Below, one piece after another: positions 8,384-17,572 of a stretch of DNA of 64,000 bases. The notes beneath the pieces are model-generated. The model saw only the letters and a list, made by a program, of their open reading frames with translations, was not told where the DNA came from and searched no databases. The translations under genes and the position numbers were made by a program. The DNA lies in NCBI GenBank assembly GCA_963746255.1, contig CAVVAJ010000009.1, forward strand, positions 1,364,001 through 1,428,000, given 5' to 3'. Numbering within the stretch: position 1 is the first letter of the stretch; the number at the start of each line of letters is the position of its first letter. Origin of the DNA: DAOVXM01 sp963746255. GTDB taxonomy: Bacteria > Chloroflexota > Anaerolineae > Anaerolineales > UBA4823.

Positions 8384-9820
8384 TCAATCGAAGTATGTAG
8401 AAATTAATCGATTTGCTTGCTCTGCATATGCCGAGTCAGGATCAAGCGAGATTATATAATCCCAATGCTGATAGGCTGCAGCACTTTCTCCTTGGAGCAT
8501 CTTGCTCAAACCCATATGGATATGCGCTGAAGGGTAATTCGGGTTGCGCGCTAAGGCTTGGTTAAAATACCGTTCGGCAGTATTCACGTCGCCCAACAAG
8601 AACAACACCTGCCCCATAGTATCCAATACAAAAGGGTCACCTGGCGATTGAAGTACGGCTTTACGGGCAGCAGGCAGCGCTATATCTCGGGCTAAGTACT
8701 CATATTGAACGCAAAAATTCGCCAGCTGGCTAAGGTAAAAAGGGTCTTCTGATGACAGCTCCACCGCTTCCTGATAGGCATCAAGCGCCGCTGACAGTTC
8801 GCCCTGCATCGCAAGCGTGCTACCAACCTCGGCAGTTAATGCCGGGTTGCTTGGGTACTCCTTGCGAATCGCCTGCAGGTGCTCCAGCGCCAAGTCATAC
8901 TTAGATTGCCGCTGCCAATAAAGCGCCATAAAGGTGTTGGCGGTCAGGGAAGTCGGTGCCAGTACAAGCGCTTGCTGCAGTTCATCCAGACCAACGTTTG
9001 ACATATCAGGTTCCGTGAGGTGCTGGCGGGCTTCTCCCAGGAAAGCCCATGCGTCTGCATAATCCGGTCGCAGCACCGCAGCTTGCTCAAATGCGGTCGC
9101 TGCCAGCTCCCACTCCCCCAGAGAAGCCAAACTGCGTCCGTTTTCAACCATGGCGTAGCTTTCGTCCCCTTCTTGTTGGCCGCGTAGAATCCCTTTGCTG
9201 ATCACATCTACATTTCGCCGATATGTAGGGTCTAGTTCAGCTGCCTGTGACAGATATGGCATAGCGATGTCAGGTTGTTGGGTGCTGAGAAGGAGACCGA
9301 GATTATAACGGTAATCAGCTTGGTCGGGATGGAGCGCAACGAGGTGACGTAGATCATCTATCGCAGCAGAGAAATCCTTTCGGGAGAGATGGGCACTGAG
9401 CAGTCTTGTATGAACATCCGTAGTTCCCGAGTCAGTCTGAACAAGCGTTAACCAGATGCTTTCGGCGCGTTCTACCTGCCCGAGATGCAAATATGCTTCA
9501 GCCATTGCTTCTTGACCAACGCTGCTCAATGAGTGCTGCTGTTGGGCTTGATCAAGGTATGCTGCGGCTTCTCGATAATTGCCAGAGCGGAGAGCTGCAA
9601 AACCAGCTTGCTCCCAAAGCCCCGTGTGTGTTGGGGCTATTTCAGCAATTGCCGCTAGATTATGTGCTGCTTGCGCAAAATTACCTGTACTCAATCCAAA
9701 TTCAACTTGCTTGATCAATGCTGATAGCTTGTGCGGGCGCGGCGCGAGCCCAAACAAGGGGATCAGGATCATCGGCATCAGCAATCGAATCAATAGCCGG
9801 TAGTTCATTAGGGGATGCAT
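8384..9820 (-). CDS. Membrane-anchored TPR protein
   Basis: About 478 residues: one N-terminal hydrophobic segment (LLIRLLMPMILIPLFGL) and then some ten tetratricopeptide repeats to the C-terminus, with the typical W-LG-Y-G-A-F-A-P spacing (for example PDYADAWAFLGEA and PNYPSAHIHMGLS). It probably acts as an extracytoplasmic or membrane-tethered scaffold; partners are unknown. The frame is open to 9853, but the ATG at 9820 is chosen because TATAAT ends exactly seven bases upstream, which predicts a leaderless mRNA starting at this codon. Confidence 0.8.
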   Translation of the reverse strand: MHPLMNYRLLIRLLMPMILIPLFGLAPRPHKLSALIKQVEFGLSTGNFAQAAHNLAAIAEIAPTHTGLWEQAGFAALRSGNYREAAAYLDQAQQQHSLSSVGQEAMAEAYLHLGQVERAESIWLTLVQTDSGTTDVHTRLLSAHLSRKDFSAAIDDLRHLVALHPDQADYRYNLGLLLSTQQPDIAMPYLSQAAELDPTYRRNVDVISKGILRGQQEGDESYAMVENGRSLASLGEWELAATAFEQAAVLRPDYADAWAFLGEARQHLTEPDMSNVGLDELQQALVLAPTSLTANTFMALYWQRQSKYDLALEHLQAIRKEYPSNPALTAEVGSTLAMQGELSAALDAYQEAVELSSEDPFYLSQLANFCVQYEYLARDIALPAARKAVLQSPGDPFVLDTMGQVLFLLGDVNTAERYFNQALARNPNYPSAHIHMGLSKMLQGESAAAYQHWDYIISLDPDSAYAEQANRLISTYFD

Positions 9821-9833
9821 CTGCATTATTATA
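9818..9833 (-). promoter_or_regulatory. Leaderless promoter of the TPR gene (TATAAT-N7-ATG)
   Basis: On the minus strand TATAAT (9833-9828), seven bases, then ATG (9820-9818). Transcription starts about seven bases after a -10 box, so the mRNA should begin at or next to the start codon. No Shine-Dalgarno sequence lies in the gap. Confidence 0.6.
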
Positions 9834-9999
9834 GCCGAGTGCAAGAAGCACACCGCACGATGAAGTCCTGAAAGAAGCCGATTAAAGAATGTTTTCTGCT
9901 AGAGAACAAGCTTTATCCCTGATTATTTCCCGGTTGTTTTCTGCATGTGGTTTGACTATAATCATTAAGTCGACACCTCACTAAACTCAGGAGAAGCGA

Positions 10000-11218
10000 A
10001 TGGATTTTGCCCTCAGTGACGAACAAAAAATGGTACAAAAAATGGTGCGGGAGTTTGCCCAACGAGAAGTTGCGCCAATCATAAAAGAATACGACCGCAA
10101 ACAAGAGATGGCCCCGTTTATTCTGCCGCGGATGGGGGAATTAGGTATTTTAGGGATATGCTTCCCAGTTCGTGATGGCGGACAAGGGATGGATTACATT
10201 GCGCTTGGTTTGGCATGCGAGGAATTGGAAGCCGTAGACAGCACACTGCGCGTAATCCTGTCTGTCCATGTGGGGTTAAACAGCATGGCGTTATTGCAGT
10301 GGGGTAGTGATGAGCAAAAACAGCGTTGGTTAGTACCACAAGCGCGGGGGGAGAAATACGCATGCTTCGGGCTTACTGAGCCGAATGCTGGGACCGATGT
10401 TGCAGCAATCGCGAGTACTGCCCGGCGCAGCGGCGATGTATATATTTTAAACGGCGAAAAAATGTGGATATCTCTGGCGACCAAAGCCCACCACGCCCTG
10501 GTCGTTGCTCGCACAAACCCTGATGCACTTGATCCACACGATGGTTTATCTGCCTTTATGGTCGATCTCGAATCTGATGGGGGTTACGAGTGGAGATATT
10601 CATGGAAAGCTCGGTGTGCGGGCTGGTTCAACTGGATGGCTTGCATTTCAAGATGTTGAGGTGCCGATCGCAGACCGTCTGGGAGAAGAAGGGGAAGGTT
10701 TTAGAATCGCCATGTCGTGTCTTGATAATGGTCGCTACACAGTTGCCGCCGGCGCGACTGGGTTGATCCGAGCTTGTCTCGAGGCAAGTGTAAAGTACGC
10801 CCATGAAAGAAAGGCCTTCGGCCGTGAGATCGGGAAGATGCAACTGGTCCAGCAGAAAATTGCCCATATGGTACAATTTTATGACGCAGCGCGTCTATTG
10901 TACTTGCGGGCCGGATGGATGAAAAATCAAGGTCAACGAAATACACAGGAAACTTCGCTGGCGAAATGGTACGCCACCGATGCATCCTTTGAAGCAGCAT
11001 CCCAGGCGATCCAAGTACATGGGGCATATGGTTATAGTGACGAATACGATGTCGAGCGTTATTTGCGAAACTCGAAGGGCGCAGTAATCTATGAAGGCAC
11101 CAGTGAAATTCACCAATTAATGCAAGCTGGCTATGCACTGGAATATCGCAAGGATGCACCATTACGTTGTGAGCTGCCCCCCTATGATCCAGATTATTGG
11201 CAATCTACTGCGGAGTAG
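10000..11218 (+). pseudogene. Acyl-CoA dehydrogenase, split by a +1 frameshift
   Basis: The full-length family is about 380-400 residues. Here the N-terminal half (10000-10659) and C-terminal half (10505-11218) are in different frames. Reading joins cleanly if one G is removed from GGGGG at 10579-10583 (LESDG then VTSGDIHGKLGVRAG). The N-terminal half has the family motif CFGLTEPNAGTD and the FAD-loop W(I/M)S context. The C-terminal half has LGVRAGSTG, RYTVAAGATG, the QVHGAYGYSDEY motif and YEGTSEIHQL, whose Glu is the catalytic base. It oxidises acyl-CoA and passes electrons to ETF, whose genes follow. The upstream TATAAT at about 9956 and AGGAGAAG fit the start. A sequencing insertion is as likely as a real mutation. 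Confidence 0.88.
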
Positions 11219-11366
11219 GCTTCAAAAAACTTGTTTCCGGATCGGTGAGATATCTCGCCGCGACATTATCTCGATTCTCAGCCTTAACAAAATTGATTTA
11301 ACAAGTGATTAGGGTTGTTGAGTCCGGCAAGTCTATTCAAATTTGATATATCAAAAGGAGGTCGCT

Positions 11367-12146
11367 TTGAAAATCGTGGTTTGTGTCAAACAAGTCCCTG
11401 ATTCGGCTGCAAAGGTTGTAGTGGATGACGGGCAAGTGACTTGGGGAGACGCACCACTGGTGATCAACCCCTGGGATGAATACGCGGTTGAAGCCGCATT
11501 GGTGCAAACAGAAGAACACGGCGGTGATGTCAGCGTGGTCAGCTTAGGGGCTGAGAATGCCATCGAAGCCCTAAAGCACGCTCTGGCGATGGGTTGCCAA
11601 GAAGCGGTATTAATTTCGGACACGGCAATGGCAAATGCCGATTCGCAGGCTGTGGCCCGCGCACTCGGCGCTGGAATCAAGAAGATTGGCGATGTCGATA
11701 TGGTTTTCTTTGGCCGTCAAGCGATTGATGGAGACATGGGTGTAACGGCTGCCCAAACCGCACGTGTACTGGGTTGGCCGGTAGTATCTCTCGTTTCGGT
11801 AATCAGCGCGGTCAGCCCGGATGAAAGAACGTTTCGCGTTGAACGTGCGACTGAAGAAGGGCGGCAAATCGTGGATGGAAAATTGCCCGCCGTGGTCAGT
11901 GTTGGAAAAGATATCGGGGAACCCCGTTATCCTTCATTCATGGGAATTCGTAAAGCCTCACGCGCCAACATCCCAGTCTGGTCATTAACCGATCTCGGCA
12001 TGGAAGCACCGATATCCGTTGTCAGCTGGCCTGTTGTAGAGAATCCACCTGCTCGTGAGGTCACGACAGAAATGATCACTGGAGACAGCGTTCAGGAAAT
12101 CGCCTCTGAATTAGCGAACAAAATTATGGCAGAGAAGGTGCTGTAA
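11367..12146 (+). CDS. etfB: Electron transfer flavoprotein beta subunit
   Basis: A 259-residue ETF beta chain that binds AMP and, with EtfA, shuttles electrons from acyl-CoA dehydrogenases to the quinone pool. The N-terminus MKIVVCVKQVPDS, the VFFGRQAIDGD motif around residue 118 and the signature VERATEEGRQIVDGKLPAVVSV-type region at about 155-180 are all family-typical. The start is the TTG at 11367 because AAAGGAGG ends five bases before it; an upstream TTG at 11343 in the same frame would place the ribosome site inside the gene. Its stop overlaps the ATG of etfA by one base. Confidence 0.95.
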   Translation: MKIVVCVKQVPDSAAKVVVDDGQVTWGDAPLVINPWDEYAVEAALVQTEEHGGDVSVVSLGAENAIEALKHALAMGCQEAVLISDTAMANADSQAVARALGAGIKKIGDVDMVFFGRQAIDGDMGVTAAQTARVLGWPVVSLVSVISAVSPDERTFRVERATEEGRQIVDGKLPAVVSVGKDIGEPRYPSFMGIRKASRANIPVWSLTDLGMEAPISVVSWPVVENPPAREVTTEMITGDSVQEIASELANKIMAEKVL

Positions 12147-13189
12147 TGAGAAATAAAGTCTGGGTTTACATTGATCAGTTCAATGGATCAGCTCACCTTG
12201 CCTCCTGGGAGGCACTCGGCGCTGGATTGGAATTGGCGAATGCCTTAGGCGGTGGCGTTAGTGCTTTGGTCTTCGGCACCCAATCCCTACAGGTAGCCAA
12301 TGAGGCGTTCACTTATGGCGCAGCTGAAGTTGCCTATGCGGATGATGCTACCCTCCAAGAATACCGGCCTGAGCCGTATGCTGCCCTTCTGGTTAAGCTG
12401 CTAGCAGATAGCGACGCCGAAGTGCTCCTACTGCCTACAACATCCCGCGGCCGCGAGCTGGCAGCCATGGCTGCTATGGATTTGAATACCGGTTCAATGC
12501 CCGATGTGACTGCCTTGGAAGTAGAAAATGGCCGCATACTCGCCACGCGCCCGGTATATGGCGGAAAAGTACTAGCAAAAACCGTTTGCGCAAGCAACCC
12601 ACAAATTATCACCACCCGCATCCGGGCGTTCTCCAAACCTGAGCCAGACTCATCGCGAACGGGCGCAGTGAACAAAGTCGCACCTGTGCTGGCTGAAGAT
12701 GACATTCTGACAAAAGTAAGCGGTTACACGGAAGCGGAAAGAGGCGTGAGTTTAACGGATGCGGCGGTAATCGTCTCGGGGGGCCGCGGCGTATCCAACA
12801 ACCCATCGCTAACTCCACCCGATGGTATGGATGAAAAACAAGCCGAAGTATGGCGTGCTCAGCAGGGGTTCAAACTAATCGGTGATTTAGCCCAAACCCT
12901 GGGTGCCGCAGTCGGTGCCAGCCGAGCGGCGGTCGATGCTGGCTATATTCCTTACGAAAACCAGGTCGGTCAAACCGGAAAAGTGGTCTCTCCAGACCTG
13001 TACATCGCCTGCGGAATTTCTGGTGCCATACAACATCAGGCGGGTATGCGAACTAGCAAGGTAATCGTAGCGATAAATAAGGATCCCGACGCTCCAATTT
13101 TCAAATTGGCTCGCTTTGGGGTTGCTGGAGATTTATACGATATCGTCCCGGCACTAACTGAATCTCTGCAATCTAGGTTGAAGGAGTAG
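12146..13189 (+). CDS. etfA: Electron transfer flavoprotein alpha subunit
   Basis: A 347-residue FAD-binding ETF alpha chain. The N-terminal domain begins KVWVYIDQFNG. The C-terminal FAD domain shows VSGGRGV, DLAQTLGAAVGASRAAVDAG, the QVGQTGKVVSPDLYIACGISGA block and the closing DAPIFKLARFGVAGDLYDIVPAL. All FAD-contact motifs are intact. It is translationally coupled to etfB through an ATG/TAA overlap, and a strong terminator follows. Together with the adjacent dehydrogenase this is a beta-oxidation electron-transfer unit. Confidence 0.96.
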   Translation: MRNKVWVYIDQFNGSAHLASWEALGAGLELANALGGGVSALVFGTQSLQVANEAFTYGAAEVAYADDATLQEYRPEPYAALLVKLLADSDAEVLLLPTTSRGRELAAMAAMDLNTGSMPDVTALEVENGRILATRPVYGGKVLAKTVCASNPQIITTRIRAFSKPEPDSSRTGAVNKVAPVLAEDDILTKVSGYTEAERGVSLTDAAVIVSGGRGVSNNPSLTPPDGMDEKQAEVWRAQQGFKLIGDLAQTLGAAVGASRAAVDAGYIPYENQVGQTGKVVSPDLYIACGISGAIQHQAGMRTSKVIVAINKDPDAPIFKLARFGVAGDLYDIVPALTESLQSRLKE

Positions 13190-13218
13190 ACCTGGTTTTA
13201 CGTTACTTCTGAGCGTGG

Positions 13219-13253
13219 AAGCCCTCTGGCTTACTTCTGCAGAGGGCTTTTTT
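13219..13253 (+). terminator. Rho-independent terminator after etfA
   Basis: Perfect ten-base-pair stem (AAGCCCTCTG at 13219-13228 with CAGAGGGCTT at 13240-13249) running into six T residues. Confidence 0.9.
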
Positions 13254-13386
13254 CTATAAGTAGAGCAATGCGCACAAGCTGCAGTTGGAAATTGAGCGAT
13301 CAACGAATAAACCGGCTGGGGTACTAACACCCATCCAATTTCGTTCATACTCAGTGTTACTCTTCGCTCACAGGGAGGTGTTCTCG

Positions 13387-13464
13387 ATGAACAATAACAC
13401 AATGATTACGAAATACGAAATATTGACTTTTAAAGCCAAGGATGATAATCTTAGCGCTGTTTAA
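13387..13464 (+). CDS. Possible 25-residue leader ORF upstream of the cold-shock gene
   Basis: A short frame that starts with ATG after GGGAGGTG (seven bases before) and ends with TAA at 13462. The peptide starts MNNNTMITKYEIL and ends KDDNLSAV. The strong ribosome site is the only argument for translation. The cold-shock promoter lies inside it, which argues for a separate transcript or for chance. Confidence 0.25.
   Translation: MNNNTMITKYEILTFKAKDDNLSAV
13423..13451 (+). promoter_or_regulatory. Promoter of the cold-shock gene
   Basis: TTGACT (13423-13428), a 17-base spacer, and TAATCT (13446-13451). It gives a 5' leader of about 95 bases before the ATG at 13553. Long leaders are usual for cspA-type genes and often respond to temperature. 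Confidence 0.4.
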
Positions 13465-13552
13465 ATCGGCGTGGATCAAACTCCAACTCCAATAAATAAT
13501 TGGGCACGCCAAATAGCGCCAATACTGCTTAAATGATGGAGAGTAAGAAAAA

Positions 13553-13762
13553 ATGAACGAACGTATTACCGGAACTGTTAAGTGGTTCAACGCCTCCAAG
13601 GGCTACGGTTTCATTGGGCATGATGGTGGTGAAGATGTATTTGTACATTATTCATCTATTCAATCCGACGAATACCGTAGGCTTGACAAAGATCAAATGG
13701 TTGAGTTCTCAATTGAAGAGGGCTCGCGTGGTCTCCAAGCTGCGAATGTAGTTCCTCTGTAA
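13553..13762 (+). CDS. CspA-family cold-shock/RNA chaperone protein
   Basis: A 69-residue single cold-shock domain that binds single-stranded RNA or DNA. RNP1 is visible as KGYGFIGHD and RNP2 as VFVHYSSI. The start TGTVKWFNASKG is canonical. The ribosome site GGAGAGTAAG precedes the ATG. The gene is monocistronic, flanked by terminators on both sides, with a long leader. Regulation by the leader is inferred, not shown. Confidence 0.95.
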   Translation: MNERITGTVKWFNASKGYGFIGHDGGEDVFVHYSSIQSDEYRRLDKDQMVEFSIEEGSRGLQAANVVPL

Positions 13763-13780
13763 ACCCACTAACTTTTATGT

Positions 13781-13818
13781 CTGCAACAGGGCTGTCATAA
13801 CTGACAGCCCTGTTGCAG
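13781..13818 (+). terminator. Very strong terminator hairpin after the cold-shock gene
   Basis: A perfect 17-base-pair inverted repeat (13781-13797 with 13802-13818) around a TAAC tetraloop, followed by TTCTT. Confidence 0.75.
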
Positions 13819-13896
13819 TTCTTGGGCAGATAATCAGCTGTGATCCTATAGCCTGGCGTGATCAGGCTTGCGTGTGACTTTTAAAATGAATATGGG

Positions 13897-13912
13897 TATA
13901 ATGAAAAGCATG
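13897..13912 (+). promoter_or_regulatory. Leaderless promoter of yqeY (TATAAT-N7-ATG)
   Basis: TATAAT at 13897-13902, seven bases, ATG at 13910-13912. A weak -35 (TGTGAC, 13873-13878) lies 18 bases upstream. The box marks this ATG as the true start over three earlier in-frame ATGs. Confidence 0.6.
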
Positions 13913-14353
13913 AATACGCAAACTCAACTTGAAAACGACTTAAAACTAGCCATCCGGGCAAAAGATGAAACACGCAAACGCACTATAAGACAGGTGCTAT
14001 CGGCGATTAAACTCGCTGAGGTCGAAAAGGGAGATCAGCTAAGTGAGCAGCAGGTCATCAGCATAATTCAAAAAGAAATCAGATCACAACAAGAATCGAT
14101 CGCCGACGCGAATCGTGCGAACCGCACGGACCTCATCAAAGAGGCGGAAGCAGAAATATCCGTCTTAAAACCGTACTTGCCCACTCAGCTCAGCCTAGTG
14201 GAGCTTGAGACGCTTGCGCGCGAAGCCATCAGCGAAGTCGGTGCATCATCAACCGCGGAGATGGGACGGGTGATGAAGGTCCTGATGCCGCACATCCAAG
14301 GGAGAGCTGCGGGCGGCGATGTTAGTCAGGTGGTACGGAAATTGCTCGGGTAA
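13910..14353 (+). CDS. yqeY: GatB/YqeY domain protein
   Basis: About 147 residues, the full length of the YqeY family, whose fold resembles the tRNA-binding tail of GatB. Its role is not established; tRNA-dependent amidotransfer has been suggested. The family pattern is visible: ENDLKLAIRAKDETRKRTIRQVLSA at the start, the IIQKEIRSQQESI helix, and EMGRVMKVLMPHIQGRAAGGDVSQVVRKLL at the end. The frame is open from 13868, but the ATG at 13910 matches the family start and the seven-base spacing from TATAAT. The HD phosphohydrolase gene follows by 74 bases. Confidence 0.92.
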   Translation: MNTQTQLENDLKLAIRAKDETRKRTIRQVLSAIKLAEVEKGDQLSEQQVISIIQKEIRSQQESIADANRANRTDLIKEAEAEISVLKPYLPTQLSLVELETLAREAISEVGASSTAEMGRVMKVLMPHIQGRAAGGDVSQVVRKLLG

Positions 14354-14427
14354 TTACTACACTGGCATAATGTAGGAGATCAGCAGCTTTAAATTTGGGT
14401 TCGTCCTGCCCGCTGTAAATCAAACAA

Positions 14428-16602
14428 ATGTCTGAGGAAACCGCGTTAGTACCCAGAAAACGTCCACTCTTTTATGCACTCCTCGTTTTCATTGTTGCAG
14501 GTGTAGCATTAAGTGTATTGCTGCTGCCTATTCTTAAACCAATAACATCAGCCAGCTTGGTTGAGGGTCAGGTTGCACCGCAGCACATGCAAGCATCATT
14601 TGACTTGACCTACGAGAGTGCTGTCCTCACTGAACAACAACGCCAAGCAGCAGCCCAAACAATTGCACCGGTGTATACAGCAGCCGACACGAATATTGCG
14701 CGCCAGCAGCTAGAAGAACTGCGGGCAGCACTGGCGTATATCACGAGCGTGCGGGCTGATGAATATGCTAGCCAGGAGCAAAAATTAGATGACCTAGCCG
14801 CGTTGGAATACCTGGGTCTTTCTCCCGAAACAGCCGCTGGTATCCTTGCGTCGAGTGATGCACGCTGGCAAACCGTCCAGCAAGAAGCCATCGTTGTGCT
14901 TGAGCAGGTCATGCGAGGAGCAATCCGCCAGGACCGTCTTAGTGATGCCAAACATACTATTCCAAACCTGATCAGCCTTTCACTGTCACAAGAACAGACT
15001 GACATTGTAACTGAGTTGGTTGGCGCCCTGGTTATACCCAACAGCACATATAGTGAAGAGTTAACCGAAAGCGCCCGCCAGGCAGCCAGCGCAGCGGTGC
15101 CTCCAGCCATTCTCTCGTACAAAACTGGAGAGACGATTGTTCAACAGGGGCAGGTGTTAACCGAACTGACCCAGGAAGCGCTTGAAGAGTATGGATTAAT
15201 CGAACCGCAACCGGGCTGGCGAGAACTAGCCAGCGCGGGAGCGATCGCGATTTTATGCATCGCATTGCCCCTACTCTACCTGCTTCGCAATAAATTTCTG
15301 GCACATGACCCGCGCGGTATAACGGTCATTGCGGTGCTGTTTATCGCATTTCTGGTAATTGGTCGCTTGATGACGCCGGATGACAGCTTGATCGCTTTCA
15401 TATTCCCCCTTGCTGCGTACAGCTTGACTGTTGCCGTGCTATTTGGAGCTGAGCCAGCCACCATCACTACGCTGTCGCTTGCGATACTAACCGCCTATGG
15501 CAGGGTTGATGCGCTGCAGCTTACTCTGTTTTATATTCTCAGCAGTTTATTCGGGATATTTGCCTTACGGCAAGCCCGCCGGCTTACCGCTTTTTTCCGG
15601 GCTGCTTTAGCAATTGCCAGCAGCGGCGCACTGGTAGTAATCATATTCACACTACCAGAAGTCACAACGGATTGGCTCATGCTAGCGAATCTTATCGGTG
15701 CAGTCTTCTTGTATGCAATTGCATCGGTCAGTTTAGCCGTTGCACTGCAGTTTTTCTTGGCTCAGTTCTTGGGGATGACCACTGCGTTGCAGTTAATGGA
15801 TATCTCACGCCCAGAACATCCCATGCTGCAGATGGTTCTACGCACAGCGCCTGGTACGTACCAGCATAGTCTGCAAGTCGCCAATCTCGCCGAACAAGCT
15901 GCAGAGCGCATTGATGCTGACACATTACTCACCCGGGTTGGTTCACTCTACCATGATATTGGGAAGACTAAAAACCCCATGTTCTTCATCGAGAATCAGG
16001 TCCCAGGAAACCCAAACCCGCATGACAGCCTTAATCCGCTTGCCAGTGCCAAGATCATTATTGATCACGTGCAGAATGGGATCGATTTGGCACACAAACA
16101 CCGCTTGCCCAACCGGATCCAGGACTTTATTCGTGAGCACCACGGAACAACTTTCACGCGCTACCAATATGTCAAAGCCGTTGAGGCTGCTGGCGGGGAC
16201 GAGGAAGCAGTTGATATCGAACAGTTTCGCTACCCTGGACCGCGCCCAAGATCGCGTGAGACAGCCCTGCTGATGCTTGCAGATGCTTGTGAAGCCCGCG
16301 TACGCGCCGGCCGGCCTGAAAACGAACAAATCCTGCATGAGATGATAAAGACCGTCATCACGAACCGTCTTGCACAGGGTGATCTGGACAATACCAATTT
16401 GACAATCCGCGACTTGGAAAGTATTGCCGAATCATTCACTGCGACTTTAAGGGGAATATACCATCCGCGCATCGAATATCCCAAATTGGAGAATAATGCC
16501 AAAGCGGCCGACCCGGTTGCCACCCGCCCTATCGATTCAGAGGCCATCCCCCATCCAGAACTAACAGCAACGCAACAATCCGATTCACCTGCTTCCCCTT
16601 GA
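14428..16602 (+). CDS. pgpH: 7TM-HD phosphohydrolase (PgpH/YqfF type)
   Basis: A 724-residue membrane protein. The architecture is an N-terminal TM (about 12-34), an extracytoplasmic 7TMR-HDED domain (about 40-265), a bundle of seven helices (about 270-465) and a cytoplasmic HD domain (about 480-640). HD-domain metal ligands are visible as HSLQVANLAE and LYHDIGKTKNP, then REHHGTT. Family members such as Listeria PgpH hydrolyse cyclic di-AMP. The gene sits just before ybeY and dgkA, the same order as yqfF-ybeY-dgkA in Bacillus. The start codon has no clear Shine-Dalgarno sequence. Confidence 0.93.
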   Translation: MSEETALVPRKRPLFYALLVFIVAGVALSVLLLPILKPITSASLVEGQVAPQHMQASFDLTYESAVLTEQQRQAAAQTIAPVYTAADTNIARQQLEELRAALAYITSVRADEYASQEQKLDDLAALEYLGLSPETAAGILASSDARWQTVQQEAIVVLEQVMRGAIRQDRLSDAKHTIPNLISLSLSQEQTDIVTELVGALVIPNSTYSEELTESARQAASAAVPPAILSYKTGETIVQQGQVLTELTQEALEEYGLIEPQPGWRELASAGAIAILCIALPLLYLLRNKFLAHDPRGITVIAVLFIAFLVIGRLMTPDDSLIAFIFPLAAYSLTVAVLFGAEPATITTLSLAILTAYGRVDALQLTLFYILSSLFGIFALRQARRLTAFFRAALAIASSGALVVIIFTLPEVTTDWLMLANLIGAVFLYAIASVSLAVALQFFLAQFLGMTTALQLMDISRPEHPMLQMVLRTAPGTYQHSLQVANLAEQAAERIDADTLLTRVGSLYHDIGKTKNPMFFIENQVPGNPNPHDSLNPLASAKIIIDHVQNGIDLAHKHRLPNRIQDFIREHHGTTFTRYQYVKAVEAAGGDEEAVDIEQFRYPGPRPRSRETALLMLADACEARVRAGRPENEQILHEMIKTVITNRLAQGDLDNTNLTIRDLESIAESFTATLRGIYHPRIEYPKLENNAKAADPVATRPIDSEAIPHPELTATQQSDSPASP

Positions 16603-16611
16603 TATCCAGCA

Positions 16612-17076
16612 ATGATATCCCTTGACCTTAATCAACATCTCAGTGGGTCATATGAGATTACTCTCGATCTCCAGAATAGTATTATCTATGCCGCTCAAAC
16701 TGCGCTATCATATGAACAGCATGCCTCTACGGCAAATATAGTGATCGTACTGACCGATGATACTCAATTACAGAAACTAAATTTTGAGTTTCTGCAAATT
16801 AATGCACCCACAGATGTGCTATCTTTTCCCGCTGACGAAAGAGATCCCGAAACAAGTGAACGCTACTTGGGTGACATCATCGTCTCCTACCCCCGTGCGC
16901 TTGTGCAGGCGGCAACCGGAGGACACAGCGCTAGAGATGAGTTGTTCCTTTTAGTTGTGCATGGTGTGCTGCATTTATTGGGTTACGATCACTCCCAGGA
17001 GGATGAGAAACGAGAAATGTGGGAACACCAGTCCGAGATCCTAAAAGAACTTGGCTGCACAATCAGCCCTCCCTAA
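16612..17076 (+). CDS. ybeY: Endoribonuclease YbeY, 16S rRNA maturation factor
   Basis: A 154-residue zinc-dependent RNase for 3' maturation of 16S rRNA and ribosome quality control. The metal motif HGVLHLLGYDHSQ near residue 123 has all three ligand histidines. Two further family blocks are present: LNFEFLQINAPTDVLSFP and YLGDIIVSYPRA. The ATG is nine bases after the stop of the HD gene, which indicates translational coupling. The length is normal. Confidence 0.96.
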   Translation: MISLDLNQHLSGSYEITLDLQNSIIYAAQTALSYEQHASTANIVIVLTDDTQLQKLNFEFLQINAPTDVLSFPADERDPETSERYLGDIIVSYPRALVQAATGGHSARDELFLLVVHGVLHLLGYDHSQEDEKREMWEHQSEILKELGCTISPP

Positions 17077-17115
17077 CAATATTTTGATTTACCACCCACA
17101 CCGGACAACTTATCT

Positions 17116-17502
17116 ATGATGTCATTTCTCAAATCTCGCGCCCAGTCTTTCCGTTATGCGTTTTCAGGCTGGTGGTTCGTTATCCGTACGCAGCGAAACG
17201 CCTGGATCCATGCGGTGGTCAGTGTGACAGTCATCCTGCTCGGCCTTTGGCTGCAGATAGATCGATTGGAATGGGCGATCATTATTTTGGCTATCGCAAT
17301 GGTATGGACAGCAGAATTCATTAACACTGCCCTTGAGGCAGTTGTTGACCTAGCCTGCGAGCAACAACACACGCTGGCACAAGTTGGCAAGGATGTGGGT
17401 GCGGCCGCAGTGTTAATCGCGGCTGGCAGCTCGGTAATTATTGGTATACTGGTGCTTGGGCCTCCATTCTGGCATCGCTTGCAGTCCCTTCTCCCACAAT
17501 AA
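17116..17502 (+). CDS. dgkA: Diacylglycerol/undecaprenol kinase family protein
   Basis: A 128-residue integral membrane kinase with three helices (about 37-52, 55-76, 98-120). Family motifs are AFSGWWFVIRTQRNAWIH, EFINTALEAVVD (catalytic Glu and metal-binding Glu) and DVGAAAVLI. Gram-positive homologues phosphorylate undecaprenol. It follows ybeY by 39 bases and ends the pgpH-ybeY-dgkA unit. Confidence 0.93.
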   Translation: MMSFLKSRAQSFRYAFSGWWFVIRTQRNAWIHAVVSVTVILLGLWLQIDRLEWAIIILAIAMVWTAEFINTALEAVVDLACEQQHTLAQVGKDVGAAAVLIAAGSSVIIGILVLGPPFWHRLQSLLPQ

Positions 17503-17572
17503 TTCGTACTATAATCCGATCCACTAGCTAGAACACAGATCAAGCAACTAGCACAAGTTCTCGGAGGACAGC

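Noticed and set aside
14402..14427. A leaderless promoter for the 7TM-HD gene (GTAAAT seven bases before its ATG)
   Set aside because: The box is too weak and no -35 is seen at a proper distance; not counted with the five examples.
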